Assembly: GCA_050298695.1 (NCBI GenBank)
Contig: JBNKUQ010000044.1
Coordinates: forward strand, 1 to 25,071
Source: CANLBN01 sp050298695
Lineage (GTDB): Bacteria > Pseudomonadota > Gammaproteobacteria > Pseudomonadales > Cellvibrionaceae
Direction of reading: 5' to 3'
Length of the DNA: 25,071 nucleotides
Made by a program: the position numbers and the translations under genes. Below the pieces are notes generated by a model. The model saw nothing but the letters and a program-made list of their open reading frames with translations, searched no databases and was not told where the DNA came from. Numbering within the stretch: position 1 is the stretch's first letter; every line of letters begins with the position of its first letter. This document shows, one piece after another, positions 7,987 through 15,136 of this stretch.

Positions 7987-8402
7987 ATGATTGACATCAG
8001 ACATTATGCTCCCTCACTTTTCGATGACGCAGTGGAGATTTTTACCCACCTGAACCAATACTATTTAAAAGAGAATGCAAGCGAACAAAGTCGGGTCGCA
8101 GAGAACCTCAGAGATACGCCATCATGTACCCTGTCACCAAAGAAACAGGACAACTATTTCTAAAAGAATTTTTTATTCATCCCCATACGCCAGAAAAGGG
8201 ATTGGAGAAGCACTGATGTATTACTTAGCAAAAGTTGCTATCAACAAAAACCGCTCTAGATTTGACTGGACCGCCAATGACGATAGAGAATCGGCAAAAA
8301 ACTTCTACCAGAAATTATCGGCATCAATTATCGAGAAAAAAGTACTATCGCCTAAGTGGCGACAAGCTCAGGGAACTGGCATCCAACAGCAAAACGGCCT
8401 AA
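7987..8402 (+). pseudogene. Decayed GNAT-family acetyltransferase
   Basis: Pieces of one GNAT N-acetyltransferase are spread over three frames. Frame one starts at ATG 7987 (MIDIRHYAPSLFDDAVEIFT...) and reads to about 8110. A second frame then gives YAIMYPVTKETGQLFLKEFF ending IHPHTPEKG. A third gives the acetyl-CoA-binding helix GIGEALMYYLAKVAI and RFDWTANDDRESAKNFYQKL. Near 8341 the frame shifts again to KKYYRLSGDKLRELA, the usual GNAT C-terminus, ending at TAA 8400-8402. The stretch between the first two pieces is shorter than in intact relatives, suggesting an internal deletion. No single frame could make a functional enzyme. The ancestral substrate is unknown. Sequencing error could explain one shift but hardly three. 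Confidence 0.75.
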
Positions 8403-8410
8403 ATCAAGCC

Positions 8411-8430
8411 AAAAAGCCCCATTTCGGGGC
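8411..8430 (-). terminator. Intrinsic terminator on the minus strand with no known gene behind it
   Basis: Read on the minus strand, GCCCC-GAAAT-GGGGC is followed directly by TTTTT, a compact 5-bp GC-only hairpin with U-tract. Read on the plus strand there is no T-run, so it does not serve the acetyltransferase remnant. Every recognised gene immediately to the right (maeA, tcdA) is on the plus strand, so the transcript it would end is unidentified. Confidence 0.6.
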
Positions 8431-8778
8431 ATGAATTGCGGAATTAACCTACGTAAGAACACTTAATTTTACTGAAGAATTACTGTAGAATCCGCTGCGC
8501 TGTAAGATCTAACGACTCACTGCAAGTGTTGTTCATCTAATCACAGGCTACCTCGCCAATTGTGTAGATAGGCCTCTGGGAACGGTTATACCCCCCTCAG
8601 CAACTTCCGGATTAAGCGGTTTTTCAACTCTTTCGTTAATGGCTCTATGGTTAACGTTAAGCCAAACCGTCCGTCCTACATGCGACAACAAGACCAGCAG
8701 TCATAAGCATCCTAACAACAAGACTTATGGCCAGACACAGGGTAATTTAATCATTAACTATTGAGATTGACATCTGTT
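8431..8778. other. Gene-poor interval upstream of maeA, possible unannotated minus-strand RNA
   Basis: No supported coding frame lies in these 348 nt. The stretch ends on its left at a minus-strand terminator. It contains several small inverted repeats: CATAAG/CTTATG around 8702-8729, a TTAACGTTAA palindrome near 8650, and a GGC..CTAC/GTAG..GCC stem near 8547-8573. ACAACAAGAC occurs twice, near 8684 and 8716. On the minus strand there are scattered GGA motifs but no match to any RNA family I recognise (not 6S, tmRNA or tRNA). The maeA promoter should lie at the right end. A structured non-coding RNA is a hypothesis only. Confidence 0.35.
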
Positions 8779-10461
8779 ATGAAAAAGAACAAGCCACTCT
8801 ATATCCAATACGCCGGCCCCATGCTGCTCGAAACTCCGCTACTTAATAAAGCCAGCGCATTTACAGAAGAAGAGCGCAAAGACTTTAATTTAACGGGCTT
8901 GTTACCTGACATCACAGAAACCATTGAAGAACAAGTTGCCAGAGCCTATGACCAATTATGCTCCTTTACCTCAAATATTGATAAGCACGTTTATCTCCGT
9001 AATATTCAAGATACCAACGAAACTCTCTACTTTCGACTAGTCACTGAAAATCTAGAAGAAATCATGCCCTTAATTTACACCCCCACTGTAGGGCAGGCAT
9101 GCCAACAATTTTCGCGTATTTATCGCCGCCATCGAGGCTTATTTATCTCCTACAAAGATCGTCACCGTATCGACGAAATGCTTCACAATGCCACAAAGAG
9201 AAATATCAAAGTCATTGTTGTTACGGATGGCGAGCGCATCCTAGGGCTCGGTGATTTGGGCATTGGCGGTATGGGCATTCCCATTGGCAAACTAGCCCTT
9301 TACTCTGCTTGTGGTGGTATTAGCCCTGCTTACACATTGCCCATCACTCTCGATGTTGGCACCAACAATCAAGAACTCATTGACGATCCAATGTATATGG
9401 GTGCAAAACATCCGCGCATTAGTGGTCAAGAGTACGATGATTTTGTTGAAGAATTCTTAACGATAGTTTCACGTCGTTGGCCCGATGCACTGATTCAATT
9501 TGAAGATTTTGCGGGTCATAATGCTAACCGCCTACTGGATCGCTATCGCGACAGAATGTGTTCTTTTAATGATGACATCCAAGGCACAGCAGCGGTTACT
9601 GTCGGTACTCTATTAGCCGCCTGTAAAGCCAAAGGGGAGCAACTCAAAGATCAAATCATTACATTTTGTGGCGCTGGATCTGCTGGCTGTGGCATTGCTG
9701 AGCAAATAGTGGCACAAATGGTTTCTGAAGGGCTCACCGATACCCAGGCCCGCAAGCAAATCTTTATGATCAATAGCCGCGGCCTAGTGATTGGCAGTAT
9801 GAGCGGGCTTAAAGATTTCCAACTACGCCTGTGTCAATCTGATGATCGTCTACAGGAATGGGGGATTTCCGCTGATACTCCCAGCCTAGCAGAAACCGTT
9901 GCCCATTCGAAATCCACGGTTATTGTTGGCGTTTCTACGGTAGCTGGTTTGTTTACACAAGAAATTATTAAGCAAATGCAAGAAAACACTGCTCGCCCGA
10001 TTGTGTTACCACTGTCAAACCCAACGTCAAAAGTAGAAGCACTACCTGAAGATATATTAAAATGGACGAATGGTAATGCTATCGTGGCAACGGGTAGTCC
10101 TTTTAATCCTGTGGAGCTTAATGGTAAGAGCTACCCTATTTCTCAATGTAACAATAGTTATATTTTCCCTGGAATTGGACTTGGTGTTGTAGCAAGTAAA
10201 GCCAGTCGCGTCACGGATAATATGCTGATGGCATCTAGCTACGCACTGGCTGAATATGCGGCCACACATAACAAGAACGAAGAGTTACTACCAAACCTCA
10301 ATGATATTCGTAATGTGAGTAAGTTTATTGCGCAAGCGGTCTACAAACAAGCCATTGCAGATGGTATGACGCCCGAAGTCAGTGATGAAGACATTGTCGG
10401 AGCTATTGAGAAAAACTTCTGGGAACCTGACTATCGCCCTTATAAGCGTGTTGCCTTTTAA
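8779..10461 (+). CDS. maeA: NAD-dependent malic enzyme (malate dehydrogenase, oxaloacetate-decarboxylating)
   Basis: A 560-residue malic enzyme that converts malate to pyruvate and CO2 with reduction of NAD, linking the TCA cycle to pyruvate. Length and sequence match the E. coli MaeA/SfcA type. Visible marks include the N-terminal LLETPLLNKASAFTEEER, YTPTVGQACQQFS, the substrate/metal region FEDFAGHNANRLLDRYRDR with CSFNDDIQGTAAV, the nucleotide-binding FCGAGSAGCGIAE, and ATGSPFNPVELNGK. The frame opens at TTG 8761, but ATG 8779 (MKKNKPLYIQYAGP) fits the family start better. No strong ribosome site precedes it. It is monocistronic: a strong terminator follows its stop after about 25 nt. Confidence 0.97.
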   Translation: MKKNKPLYIQYAGPMLLETPLLNKASAFTEEERKDFNLTGLLPDITETIEEQVARAYDQLCSFTSNIDKHVYLRNIQDTNETLYFRLVTENLEEIMPLIYTPTVGQACQQFSRIYRRHRGLFISYKDRHRIDEMLHNATKRNIKVIVVTDGERILGLGDLGIGGMGIPIGKLALYSACGGISPAYTLPITLDVGTNNQELIDDPMYMGAKHPRISGQEYDDFVEEFLTIVSRRWPDALIQFEDFAGHNANRLLDRYRDRMCSFNDDIQGTAAVTVGTLLAACKAKGEQLKDQIITFCGAGSAGCGIAEQIVAQMVSEGLTDTQARKQIFMINSRGLVIGSMSGLKDFQLRLCQSDDRLQEWGISADTPSLAETVAHSKSTVIVGVSTVAGLFTQEIIKQMQENTARPIVLPLSNPTSKVEALPEDILKWTNGNAIVATGSPFNPVELNGKSYPISQCNNSYIFPGIGLGVVASKASRVTDNMLMASSYALAEYAATHNKNEELLPNLNDIRNVSKFIAQAVYKQAIADGMTPEVSDEDIVGAIEKNFWEPDYRPYKRVAF

Positions 10462-10486
10462 AATATAATCAGGGTTTTATCGCCGA

Positions 10487-10515
10487 GGCGAGATGCTTTA
10501 CATCTCGCCTTTTTT
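10487..10515 (+). terminator. Rho-independent terminator of maeA
   Basis: A perfect 9-bp stem, GGCGAGATG with CATCTCGCC, closes a CTTTA loop and is followed by TTTTTT. It is a strong intrinsic terminator placed about 25 nt after the maeA stop. It overlaps the ATG at 10493 that would open an extended tcdA frame, arguing against that start. Confidence 0.92.
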
Positions 10516-10555
10516 ATATCGGAGCTTTTTGTATTGGAACTTTTTATATCAGAAC
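10511..10555 (+). repeat. Three degenerate 15-bp tandem repeats ahead of tcdA
   Basis: Three consecutive 15-nt units read TTTTTATATCGGAGC, TTTTTGTATTGGAAC and TTTTTATATCAGAAC. They differ from one another at two to five positions and begin in the U-tract of the maeA terminator, ending just before the tcdA ribosome site. Read in the tcdA frame they would encode FLYRS-FLYWN-FLYQN, but translation here is unlikely. They probably arose by slippage; a regulatory role is untested. Confidence 0.7.
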
Positions 10556-10564
10556 AAGGTATTC

Positions 10565-11356
10565 ATGAATAGCGAGAATGAATGGGAACAGCGTTTTAGC
10601 GGAATCATCCGCCTCTACGGACGTAATGCTTTTAGCAAAATAAAAGAAAGTCACGTGCTCATTATTGGTATTGGCGGGGTTGGCTCCTGGACAGCCGAAG
10701 CGCTCGCTCGTTCCGGATTGGGAAATATTACCTTAATGGATATGGACGATATTTGTATTACCAATAGCAACCGACAAATTCATACCCAAACACATACCAT
10801 AGGCCAATCAAAAACGAAAATCATGCGCGAGCGCCTGGAGGCCATTAACCCTCATATTAACGTCAGTATCATTGATGATTTTCTCGATAAAGAGAACATC
10901 AGCACCTACATTACAGCGGATTATTGTGTTGTTATCGACGCCATTGATAATGCCATCGATAAAGCTGAGCTAATTGGCTTCTGTAAAAAAAATAATATTG
11001 GCATTATTACCACAGGGTCATCTGGGGGCAAAAAAGATCCCACTAAAATTACTTACAGCGATCTCTACAAAACACCAGGCGATCCACTTTTTATTAAAAC
11101 GCGAAACAATTTACGCCGCCGACATCACTTTAGTCGCGATACTAATCAACCTTTTGGTGTTGAAGCCATTTATTCCACAGAAAATATGACCTACCCCGAC
11201 GACAAAGGAGAAACTTGCTCGACAAAACAATTTATCAATAGTGGTGAAAAGTTGGATTGTCGCGGCGGCTATGGCGCGTCAACAATGATTACTGCTAGCG
11301 TGGGTCTGCTCGCGGCAGAACGGGCTATCGAATATATTATTCGCCAACAAAAATAA
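10565..11356 (+). CDS. tcdA: TcdA, tRNA threonylcarbamoyladenosine dehydratase
   Basis: A 263-residue E1/ThiF-like ATP-dependent enzyme that cyclises the t6A modification at position 37 of ANN-decoding tRNAs to ct6A. The nucleotide-binding LIIGIGGVGSWTAEALARSG lies near residues 34-53 and is followed by MDMDDICITNSNRQIH. The acidic DAIDNAIDKAELI and the C-terminal CRGGYGASTMITASVGL match the family, as does the length. The ATG at 10565 has AAGG six bases upstream. A longer frame from 10493 would begin inside the maeA terminator hairpin and read through repeats, so it is rejected. It converges on the mutarotase gene with only 5 nt between stop codons and no visible terminator. Confidence 0.95.
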   Translation: MNSENEWEQRFSGIIRLYGRNAFSKIKESHVLIIGIGGVGSWTAEALARSGLGNITLMDMDDICITNSNRQIHTQTHTIGQSKTKIMRERLEAINPHINVSIIDDFLDKENISTYITADYCVVIDAIDNAIDKAELIGFCKKNNIGIITTGSSGGKKDPTKITYSDLYKTPGDPLFIKTRNNLRRRHHFSRDTNQPFGVEAIYSTENMTYPDDKGETCSTKQFINSGEKLDCRGGYGASTMITASVGLLAAERAIEYIIRQQK

Positions 11357-11361
11357 ATACC

Positions 11362-12297
11362 CTAAACTTCCAACATCACACCCAAACTATGCTGCTGTCC
11401 CGGCTCAAGACAGATAACATTATCACAAGCATTTGCTGTTTCAATACACAGCATTTTTTTGTAATCGTCATCGGCAAATTGTGATAAACCTTGTGATTTT
11501 TCAATCCACGGATTCCAAACAACAGCACTGCGGCTACCTACGCTGTTAATCGTTATTTTCCGCTGTTTATCTCTAATACTGATGGGCATGGACTCTTGTT
11601 GCAAAAGGTAAATACGATCCGTTTCCTTATCAATAGAAAGCTCGCCTTGTTGCTGATAGGATTGCCAATCTTGTAAGGCATCAATATAGCGGCATTGCTC
11701 CAAACCAGAAATACTGACATCACTGATATTATCCACCAAAAAATAACTATGCAATGCTCCACTAAAGACAAAAGCCGCTTGCCCGGTATTATGAATACTC
11801 AATACAGCAGTTAAGGTTTTACCGATAGAGATGGTATATGAAAGCCTAGCGGAGAATGGCCATGCTGGGTACGTTTGCGGATCAATATCATATTCTAGAG
11901 TGAGCACTGTTAACGCATCATTTTGAATATGTATATCTGTCAACAACCACTCTTTATCGCGAACAAAGCCGTGGGCAGAGATAGAAGCTATATCGACTAA
12001 CTGTTGCTGAATACTCTCATCATTTTTTCTTACATCACCAAACCAAGGCCAGCAAATAGGAATACCCCCTCGCAATGATGTCCCCTCTTGATATTGACAT
12101 TGCTCGCTTAAAAATAAAACGGGCTTCTTACCATGGGGTTGATAGCCAGTAATTTGCGCACCTTGCAAAAAGATCTCGGCGCGTGCGGCTTTATTCACAA
12201 CACCAATGGCTATTAATTCTTTTTGGCACTCAATGGATATGCCATCCAACTCGCCATATTGTTGATAAAGTGATTGTATTTTTTCTGCCATTGTCAT
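11362..12297 (-). CDS. D-hexose-6-phosphate mutarotase (YeaD-like aldose epimerase family)
   Basis: A 311-residue galactose-mutarotase-fold protein of the glucose-6-phosphate 1-epimerase (YeaD) type, expected to interconvert alpha and beta hexose 6-phosphates in the cytoplasm. Diagnostic stretches are GAQITGYQPHGKKPVLFLSE, SLRGGIPICWPWFG near residue 75, SAHGFVRDKEW, GALHSYFLVDNI and VVWNPWIEKSQGLSQFADDDY. A late CIETANACDNVICLEPGQQH block carries the usual acidic residue. The ATG at 12297 overlaps the stop of the upstream YdjM-like gene (TAATG), suggesting translational coupling. A second ATG lies 6 nt inside, and the frame also runs back to a GTG at 12324. Confidence 0.93.
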   Translation of the reverse strand: MTMAEKIQSLYQQYGELDGISIECQKELIAIGVVNKAARAEIFLQGAQITGYQPHGKKPVLFLSEQCQYQEGTSLRGGIPICWPWFGDVRKNDESIQQQLVDIASISAHGFVRDKEWLLTDIHIQNDALTVLTLEYDIDPQTYPAWPFSARLSYTISIGKTLTAVLSIHNTGQAAFVFSGALHSYFLVDNISDVSISGLEQCRYIDALQDWQSYQQQGELSIDKETDRIYLLQQESMPISIRDKQRKITINSVGSRSAVVWNPWIEKSQGLSQFADDDYKKMLCIETANACDNVICLEPGQQHSLGVMLEV

Positions 12298-13301
12298 TAT
12301 TGATTGCCTGTTATCATATTCCACAACTGATTAAAGGAATTAGAACTGCGCCGCCGATTAGGCACAAATTCTACGTGAGCATTTTTATCCTGCTTAGGAT
12401 CCAATTCAATTCCCCACAAACCATTGATTTGATTTGGCAACAGCGAATATCGCATATCGATAATGCGGTTAGGGTTTTCAGGAGATACCGCTAAATAGCC
12501 ATTAGAAAACCAACGAAAACGCTCAATATCCACAGCTTGTTGCGAGTTAAGATCCAACCAAGGAAAAGAGCTCTCAACATTCAACTTGGCAATGGAGCTT
12601 CCCTCGTAAATTGTTTTTCTTAGACCAACGCGAACGGCATCCACGTAGTAATGCGTGCCGGTGCTATACACTATTTTCCAAACAATAAGATTAGCAAAAC
12701 TCGGTTTGGCTTCTAGTGTCACGGGTTGATGCCCACGCTCAAGCGCTAACTGCAAACCTGCTGTTTCCGCCCGTTCCCGCTGCACCACACCAATAATGCT
12801 ATACAACACGATCCAAGCCAAAGCCAAGTGAGCAACTCTTCGGCTGCGCTTGACCGCGGCAATAACAACAAGTAGCAATAGCGGCAAGGTATACAAAGGA
12901 TCGATGATAGAAACTGTATGCCAAGCCACTCGCATATCGGTCAGTGGCCAAAACAACTGTGTCCCATAGGTAGTGCAAGAGTCCAATAAACCATGCGTAC
13001 CATAGCCAAGCACACAATAGAAATAACTTCGTTTGAAACTAAGCCCCTGCCTTTTGGCAAATAAATAGTACAGAACAGCGGCACAAATAAGCCCACCAAT
13101 CGGAATAAAAAAAAGGGAATGAGTGAACTGACGATGATATTCCAAAGCAAGCAATGGGTCGGCACTGGAACGAATCAAAATATCCAAGTCGGGGGCCATA
13201 CCAGACAGCAAGCCTAGACAACTCGCCGTTAGAAAGTGTTTGCGAACCGCCGTCTGCTGCGTCGCAACCACGCCGACGACACCTTGTGTGAGTGGATCCA
13301 T
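12297..13301 (-). CDS. YdjM-like inner-membrane metal-dependent hydrolase family protein
   Basis: A 334-residue membrane protein whose N-terminal half matches the YdjM/DUF457 family. It starts MDPLTQGVVGVVATQQ and shows SGMAPDLDILIRSSADPL followed by HRQFTHSLFF near residues 55-67, the conserved Asp/His positions proposed to bind metal. GYGTHGLLDSCTTYGTQLFWPL supplies the second His/Asp set. Three to four hydrophobic helices follow (for example PLYTLPLLLLVVIAAV). The C-terminal 150 residues are more soluble and probably periplasmic or cytoplasmic. The biochemical reaction is not known for this family; E. coli YdjM is LexA-regulated, but I see no clear LexA box here. The gene is coupled by a TAATG overlap to the mutarotase, a pairing whose meaning is unclear. 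Confidence 0.85.
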   Translation of the reverse strand: MDPLTQGVVGVVATQQTAVRKHFLTASCLGLLSGMAPDLDILIRSSADPLLALEYHRQFTHSLFFIPIGGLICAAVLYYLFAKRQGLSFKRSYFYCVLGYGTHGLLDSCTTYGTQLFWPLTDMRVAWHTVSIIDPLYTLPLLLLVVIAAVKRSRRVAHLALAWIVLYSIIGVVQRERAETAGLQLALERGHQPVTLEAKPSFANLIVWKIVYSTGTHYYVDAVRVGLRKTIYEGSSIAKLNVESSFPWLDLNSQQAVDIERFRWFSNGYLAVSPENPNRIIDMRYSLLPNQINGLWGIELDPKQDKNAHVEFVPNRRRSSNSFNQLWNMITGNQ

Positions 13302-13425
13302 ATTTTTAATCGATATACATTTTTTTTGAATAATTAACTTTAAGATGAATACTTAACAGCTGCGCAATAATAACAGAGTGCTACAATAAGCATTAGCTAG
13401 TTTTATAACCCAACAGGAACCTCGA

Positions 13426-13614
13426 ATGAGCGAAGAAGAAGCACCAGTAGATGACGCTAAATGTATCACACCTGAAGTTTTAGAAGAGAACCGCCGCTGG
13501 ATTAAACTCATGAATGAAGCATCAGAACAACGTAGAAAAAACCGCGACTCAAGCCTCTACCGCAACTCATCCAATAAAAAACTTATCACGCCTCGCTTTC
13601 TTGACAACTATTAA
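13426..13614 (+). CDS. Small hypothetical protein, 62 residues
   Basis: A short charged ORF (MSEEEAPVDDAKCITPEVLE start, ending RFLDNY) with no signal peptide or membrane segment. The centre EENRRWIKLMNEASEQRRKN is probably helical and amphipathic. AGGA sits about six bases before the ATG, a TACAAT-like -10 lies near 13382, and an excellent terminator follows directly, so it appears to be an independent single-gene unit. I do not recognise the family. The good ribosome site and terminator, rather than homology, support its being real. Confidence 0.65.
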   Translation: MSEEEAPVDDAKCITPEVLEENRRWIKLMNEASEQRRKNRDSSLYRNSSNKKLITPRFLDNY

Positions 13615-13618
13615 TTAA

Positions 13619-13652
13619 CCCTGAAAAAAGCCCTCCTTGGCTTTTTTCAGGG
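13619..13652. terminator. Bidirectional intrinsic terminator between the 62-aa ORF and sfsA
   Basis: A perfect 14-bp inverted repeat, CCCTGAAAAAAGCC with its complement, surrounds a CTCCTT loop. The inner A6/GCC...GGC/T6 arrangement gives a U-tract when read in either direction. It lies between two convergent genes, 5 nt after one stop codon and 4 nt before the other, and should end both transcripts. Confidence 0.92.
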
Positions 13653-13656
13653 CCGA

Positions 13657-14373
13657 CTAATTACTGGCAGGAAGCACAAACGGCAAAGAACGCTCTAAAC
13701 GGATGGCTTCTGGTGTTATCGTAGCGCCATAAGCAATCACCTCAACGCCCACTTCCATCGCCTCTCTCAATGTTTTGCCATAAACCGGGTCAATACTATC
13801 AGCGGGGGCTACTTGCTCAATACCCGTGTGCTGAACACAAAAAAAGAGTACCGCCCGATTGCCCTGCTGACACATCAACATTAGCTCCCGCAAATGTTTG
13901 GTTCCACGCTGACTCACCGCATCAGGGAAATAACCTTTACCGCCCGCCTCTCCAAGCGTCACACTTTTCACTTCGACATAGCAGGAGGAACGATCTGACG
14001 ACGATAACAAAATATCAATACGACTATTTTCATTGCCATATTTAACCTCTGTTTGCAGTTGGTCATAGCCTTGTAATTCACTGATTAAGCCCTTCTGGAT
14101 CCCTTCTTTTACGAGTGCATTCGCCCTCCCCGTATTAATACTAGCGAGCCCTGTAGGCGTTGTCGCAATTTCCCAAGTATAGGGATACTTACGTTTGGGA
14201 TTATCTGATAACGAGAACCAACAGGGGCTGCCCTCAACAATACAATTTTTCATAGAACCCGTATTTGGACAATGCATGGTCACCCGCTCCCCACCAGGCA
14301 ATTCGACATCCGCCAAAAAGCGTTTATAACGGCGTAAGAGTGTTCCAACCTGCAATGACGGGACATACTGCAT
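13657..14373 (-). CDS. sfsA: SfsA family protein (sugar fermentation stimulation protein A)
   Basis: A 238-residue SfsA protein. Conserved parts include LLRRYKRFLADVELPGG near residue 12, HCPNTGSMKNC near residue 35, the nuclease-like YGNENSRIDILLSS followed by CYVEVKSVTL near residue 115, and FPDAVSQRGTKHLRELM. These resemble a PD-(D/E)xK-type fold; in E. coli SfsA was described as DNA-binding and linked to maltose metabolism, but its real activity is poorly defined. The ATG at 14373 (MQYVPSLQVG) has AGGAAG six bases upstream and gives the usual length; the frame stays open to 14406. It is divergent from dksA, keeping the sfsA-dksA-gluQ neighbourhood seen in E. coli but with sfsA inverted. 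Confidence 0.95.
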   Translation of the reverse strand: MQYVPSLQVGTLLRRYKRFLADVELPGGERVTMHCPNTGSMKNCIVEGSPCWFSLSDNPKRKYPYTWEIATTPTGLASINTGRANALVKEGIQKGLISELQGYDQLQTEVKYGNENSRIDILLSSSDRSSCYVEVKSVTLGEAGGKGYFPDAVSQRGTKHLRELMLMCQQGNRAVLFFCVQHTGIEQVAPADSIDPVYGKTLREAMEVGVEVIAYGATITPEAIRLERSLPFVLPASN

Positions 14374-14472
14374 AAAAAACTTCCTAAAAAAGTGCATATA
14401 AAGCACTCTTTATTATGCCAAACTATCGCTCTCAAGCCCTATCAATTAGAGCAATTTAATCTTTCATATGTA

Positions 14473-14500
14473 TTGTTTTCCTCCAATTAAGCACCATAAT
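14473..14500 (+). promoter_or_regulatory. Possible sigma70 promoter of dksA
   Basis: TTGTTT at 14473 and CATAAT at 14495 are separated by 16 nt. The -10 matches five of six consensus bases and the -35 only three. Transcription would begin near 14507, leaving a leader of roughly 130 nt ahead of dksA. This is sequence resemblance only. Confidence 0.3.
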
Positions 14501-14640
14501 AGGCCTCTGAGCAGAAATAAAAACTGCTGGCATGTAGAGAAAATATCTGGTAATTTCCCGGCCCGTTAATTTTCTTACCTGTTTTTAGGTGGACTTTTAA
14601 CTCAAGGTCACTCAAACAAGATCAACAAGAGATACAGCAT

Positions 14641-15075
14641 ATGCCAAATAGCAATGCAACGCTGACACTAAGCGGCTTCGAACCCTACAAAGAAAAAAAG
14701 GGGGAGGAGTACATGAATGCCGAACAACGCGAACATTTCAAGAACCTGCTCGTCTCCTGGAAAAATGAATTAATGGAAGAAGTAGACCGCACCATGACCT
14801 ATATGCGTGATGAAGCGGCAAACTTTCCTGACCCTGCGGACCGAGCCAGCCAGGAAGAGGAGTTCAGCCTGGAACTTCGCACCCGCGACCGCGAACGAAA
14901 ATTGATCAAAAAAATTGATAAAACTATCGAGCAGATCGATGCTGACGACTACGGTTATTGTGAGGCCTGTGGTGTTGAAATTGGTATTCGTCGCTTAGAA
15001 GCACGACCCACTGCCACACTTTGCGTTGATTGCAAAACCTTGGCTGAGATCAAAGAAAAACAAGTGGGTGCATAA
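14641..15075 (+). CDS. dksA: DksA, RNA polymerase-binding stringent-response cofactor
   Basis: A 144-residue DksA that binds the RNA polymerase secondary channel and, with ppGpp, lowers rRNA promoter activity and raises amino-acid biosynthesis genes. The coiled-coil tip DPADRAS carries both key aspartates. The block SQEEEFSLELRTRDRERKLI and the four-cysteine zinc finger (CEAC and CVDC) are intact, making this a zinc-containing DksA. ATG 14641 is kept because the N-terminal FEPYKEKKGEEYM aligns with E. coli DksA (VEPYQEKPGEEYM). A stronger Shine-Dalgarno (GGGGGAGGAG) sits before an internal ATG at 14713, but that is largely dictated by the conserved GEEYM codons. gluQ follows downstream. Confidence 0.98.
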   Translation: MPNSNATLTLSGFEPYKEKKGEEYMNAEQREHFKNLLVSWKNELMEEVDRTMTYMRDEAANFPDPADRASQEEEFSLELRTRDRERKLIKKIDKTIEQIDADDYGYCEACGVEIGIRRLEARPTATLCVDCKTLAEIKEKQVGA

Positions 15076-15083
15076 ATTTACCA

Positions 15084-15108
15084 AAGAGCATGTGAGACGC
15101 ATGCTCTT
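15084..15108 (+). terminator. Hairpin between dksA and gluQ (possible weak terminator or attenuator)
   Basis: A perfect 9-bp stem AAGAGCATG / CATGCTCTT surrounds a 7-nt loop, 9 nt after the dksA stop. The following bases (CCCCTGATC) lack a U-tract, so termination would be weak or partial. A terminator between dksA and gluQ has been described in Shigella, which suggests the hairpin may lower gluQ expression relative to dksA. Confidence 0.55.
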
Positions 15109-15136
15109 CCCCTGATCTCCCAAGCCTGAAACAATC

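Noticed and set aside
8431..8778. 6S RNA, tmRNA, tRNA or Rsm-type sRNA in the maeA upstream interval
   Set aside because: No family signatures (no tRNA T-arm motif, no 6S bubble, GGA motifs not in repeated hairpin loops); only an unspecific RNA hypothesis remains.
10493..10564. N-terminal extension of TcdA
   Set aside because: It would start inside the maeA terminator hairpin and translate a DNA repeat; ATG 10565 has a good ribosome site and family-like start.
14713..15075. Shorter dksA starting at an internal ATG with a strong Shine-Dalgarno
   Set aside because: The residues upstream align with E. coli DksA, and the SD-like bases are mostly codons for the conserved GEEYM, so the longer start is preferred.
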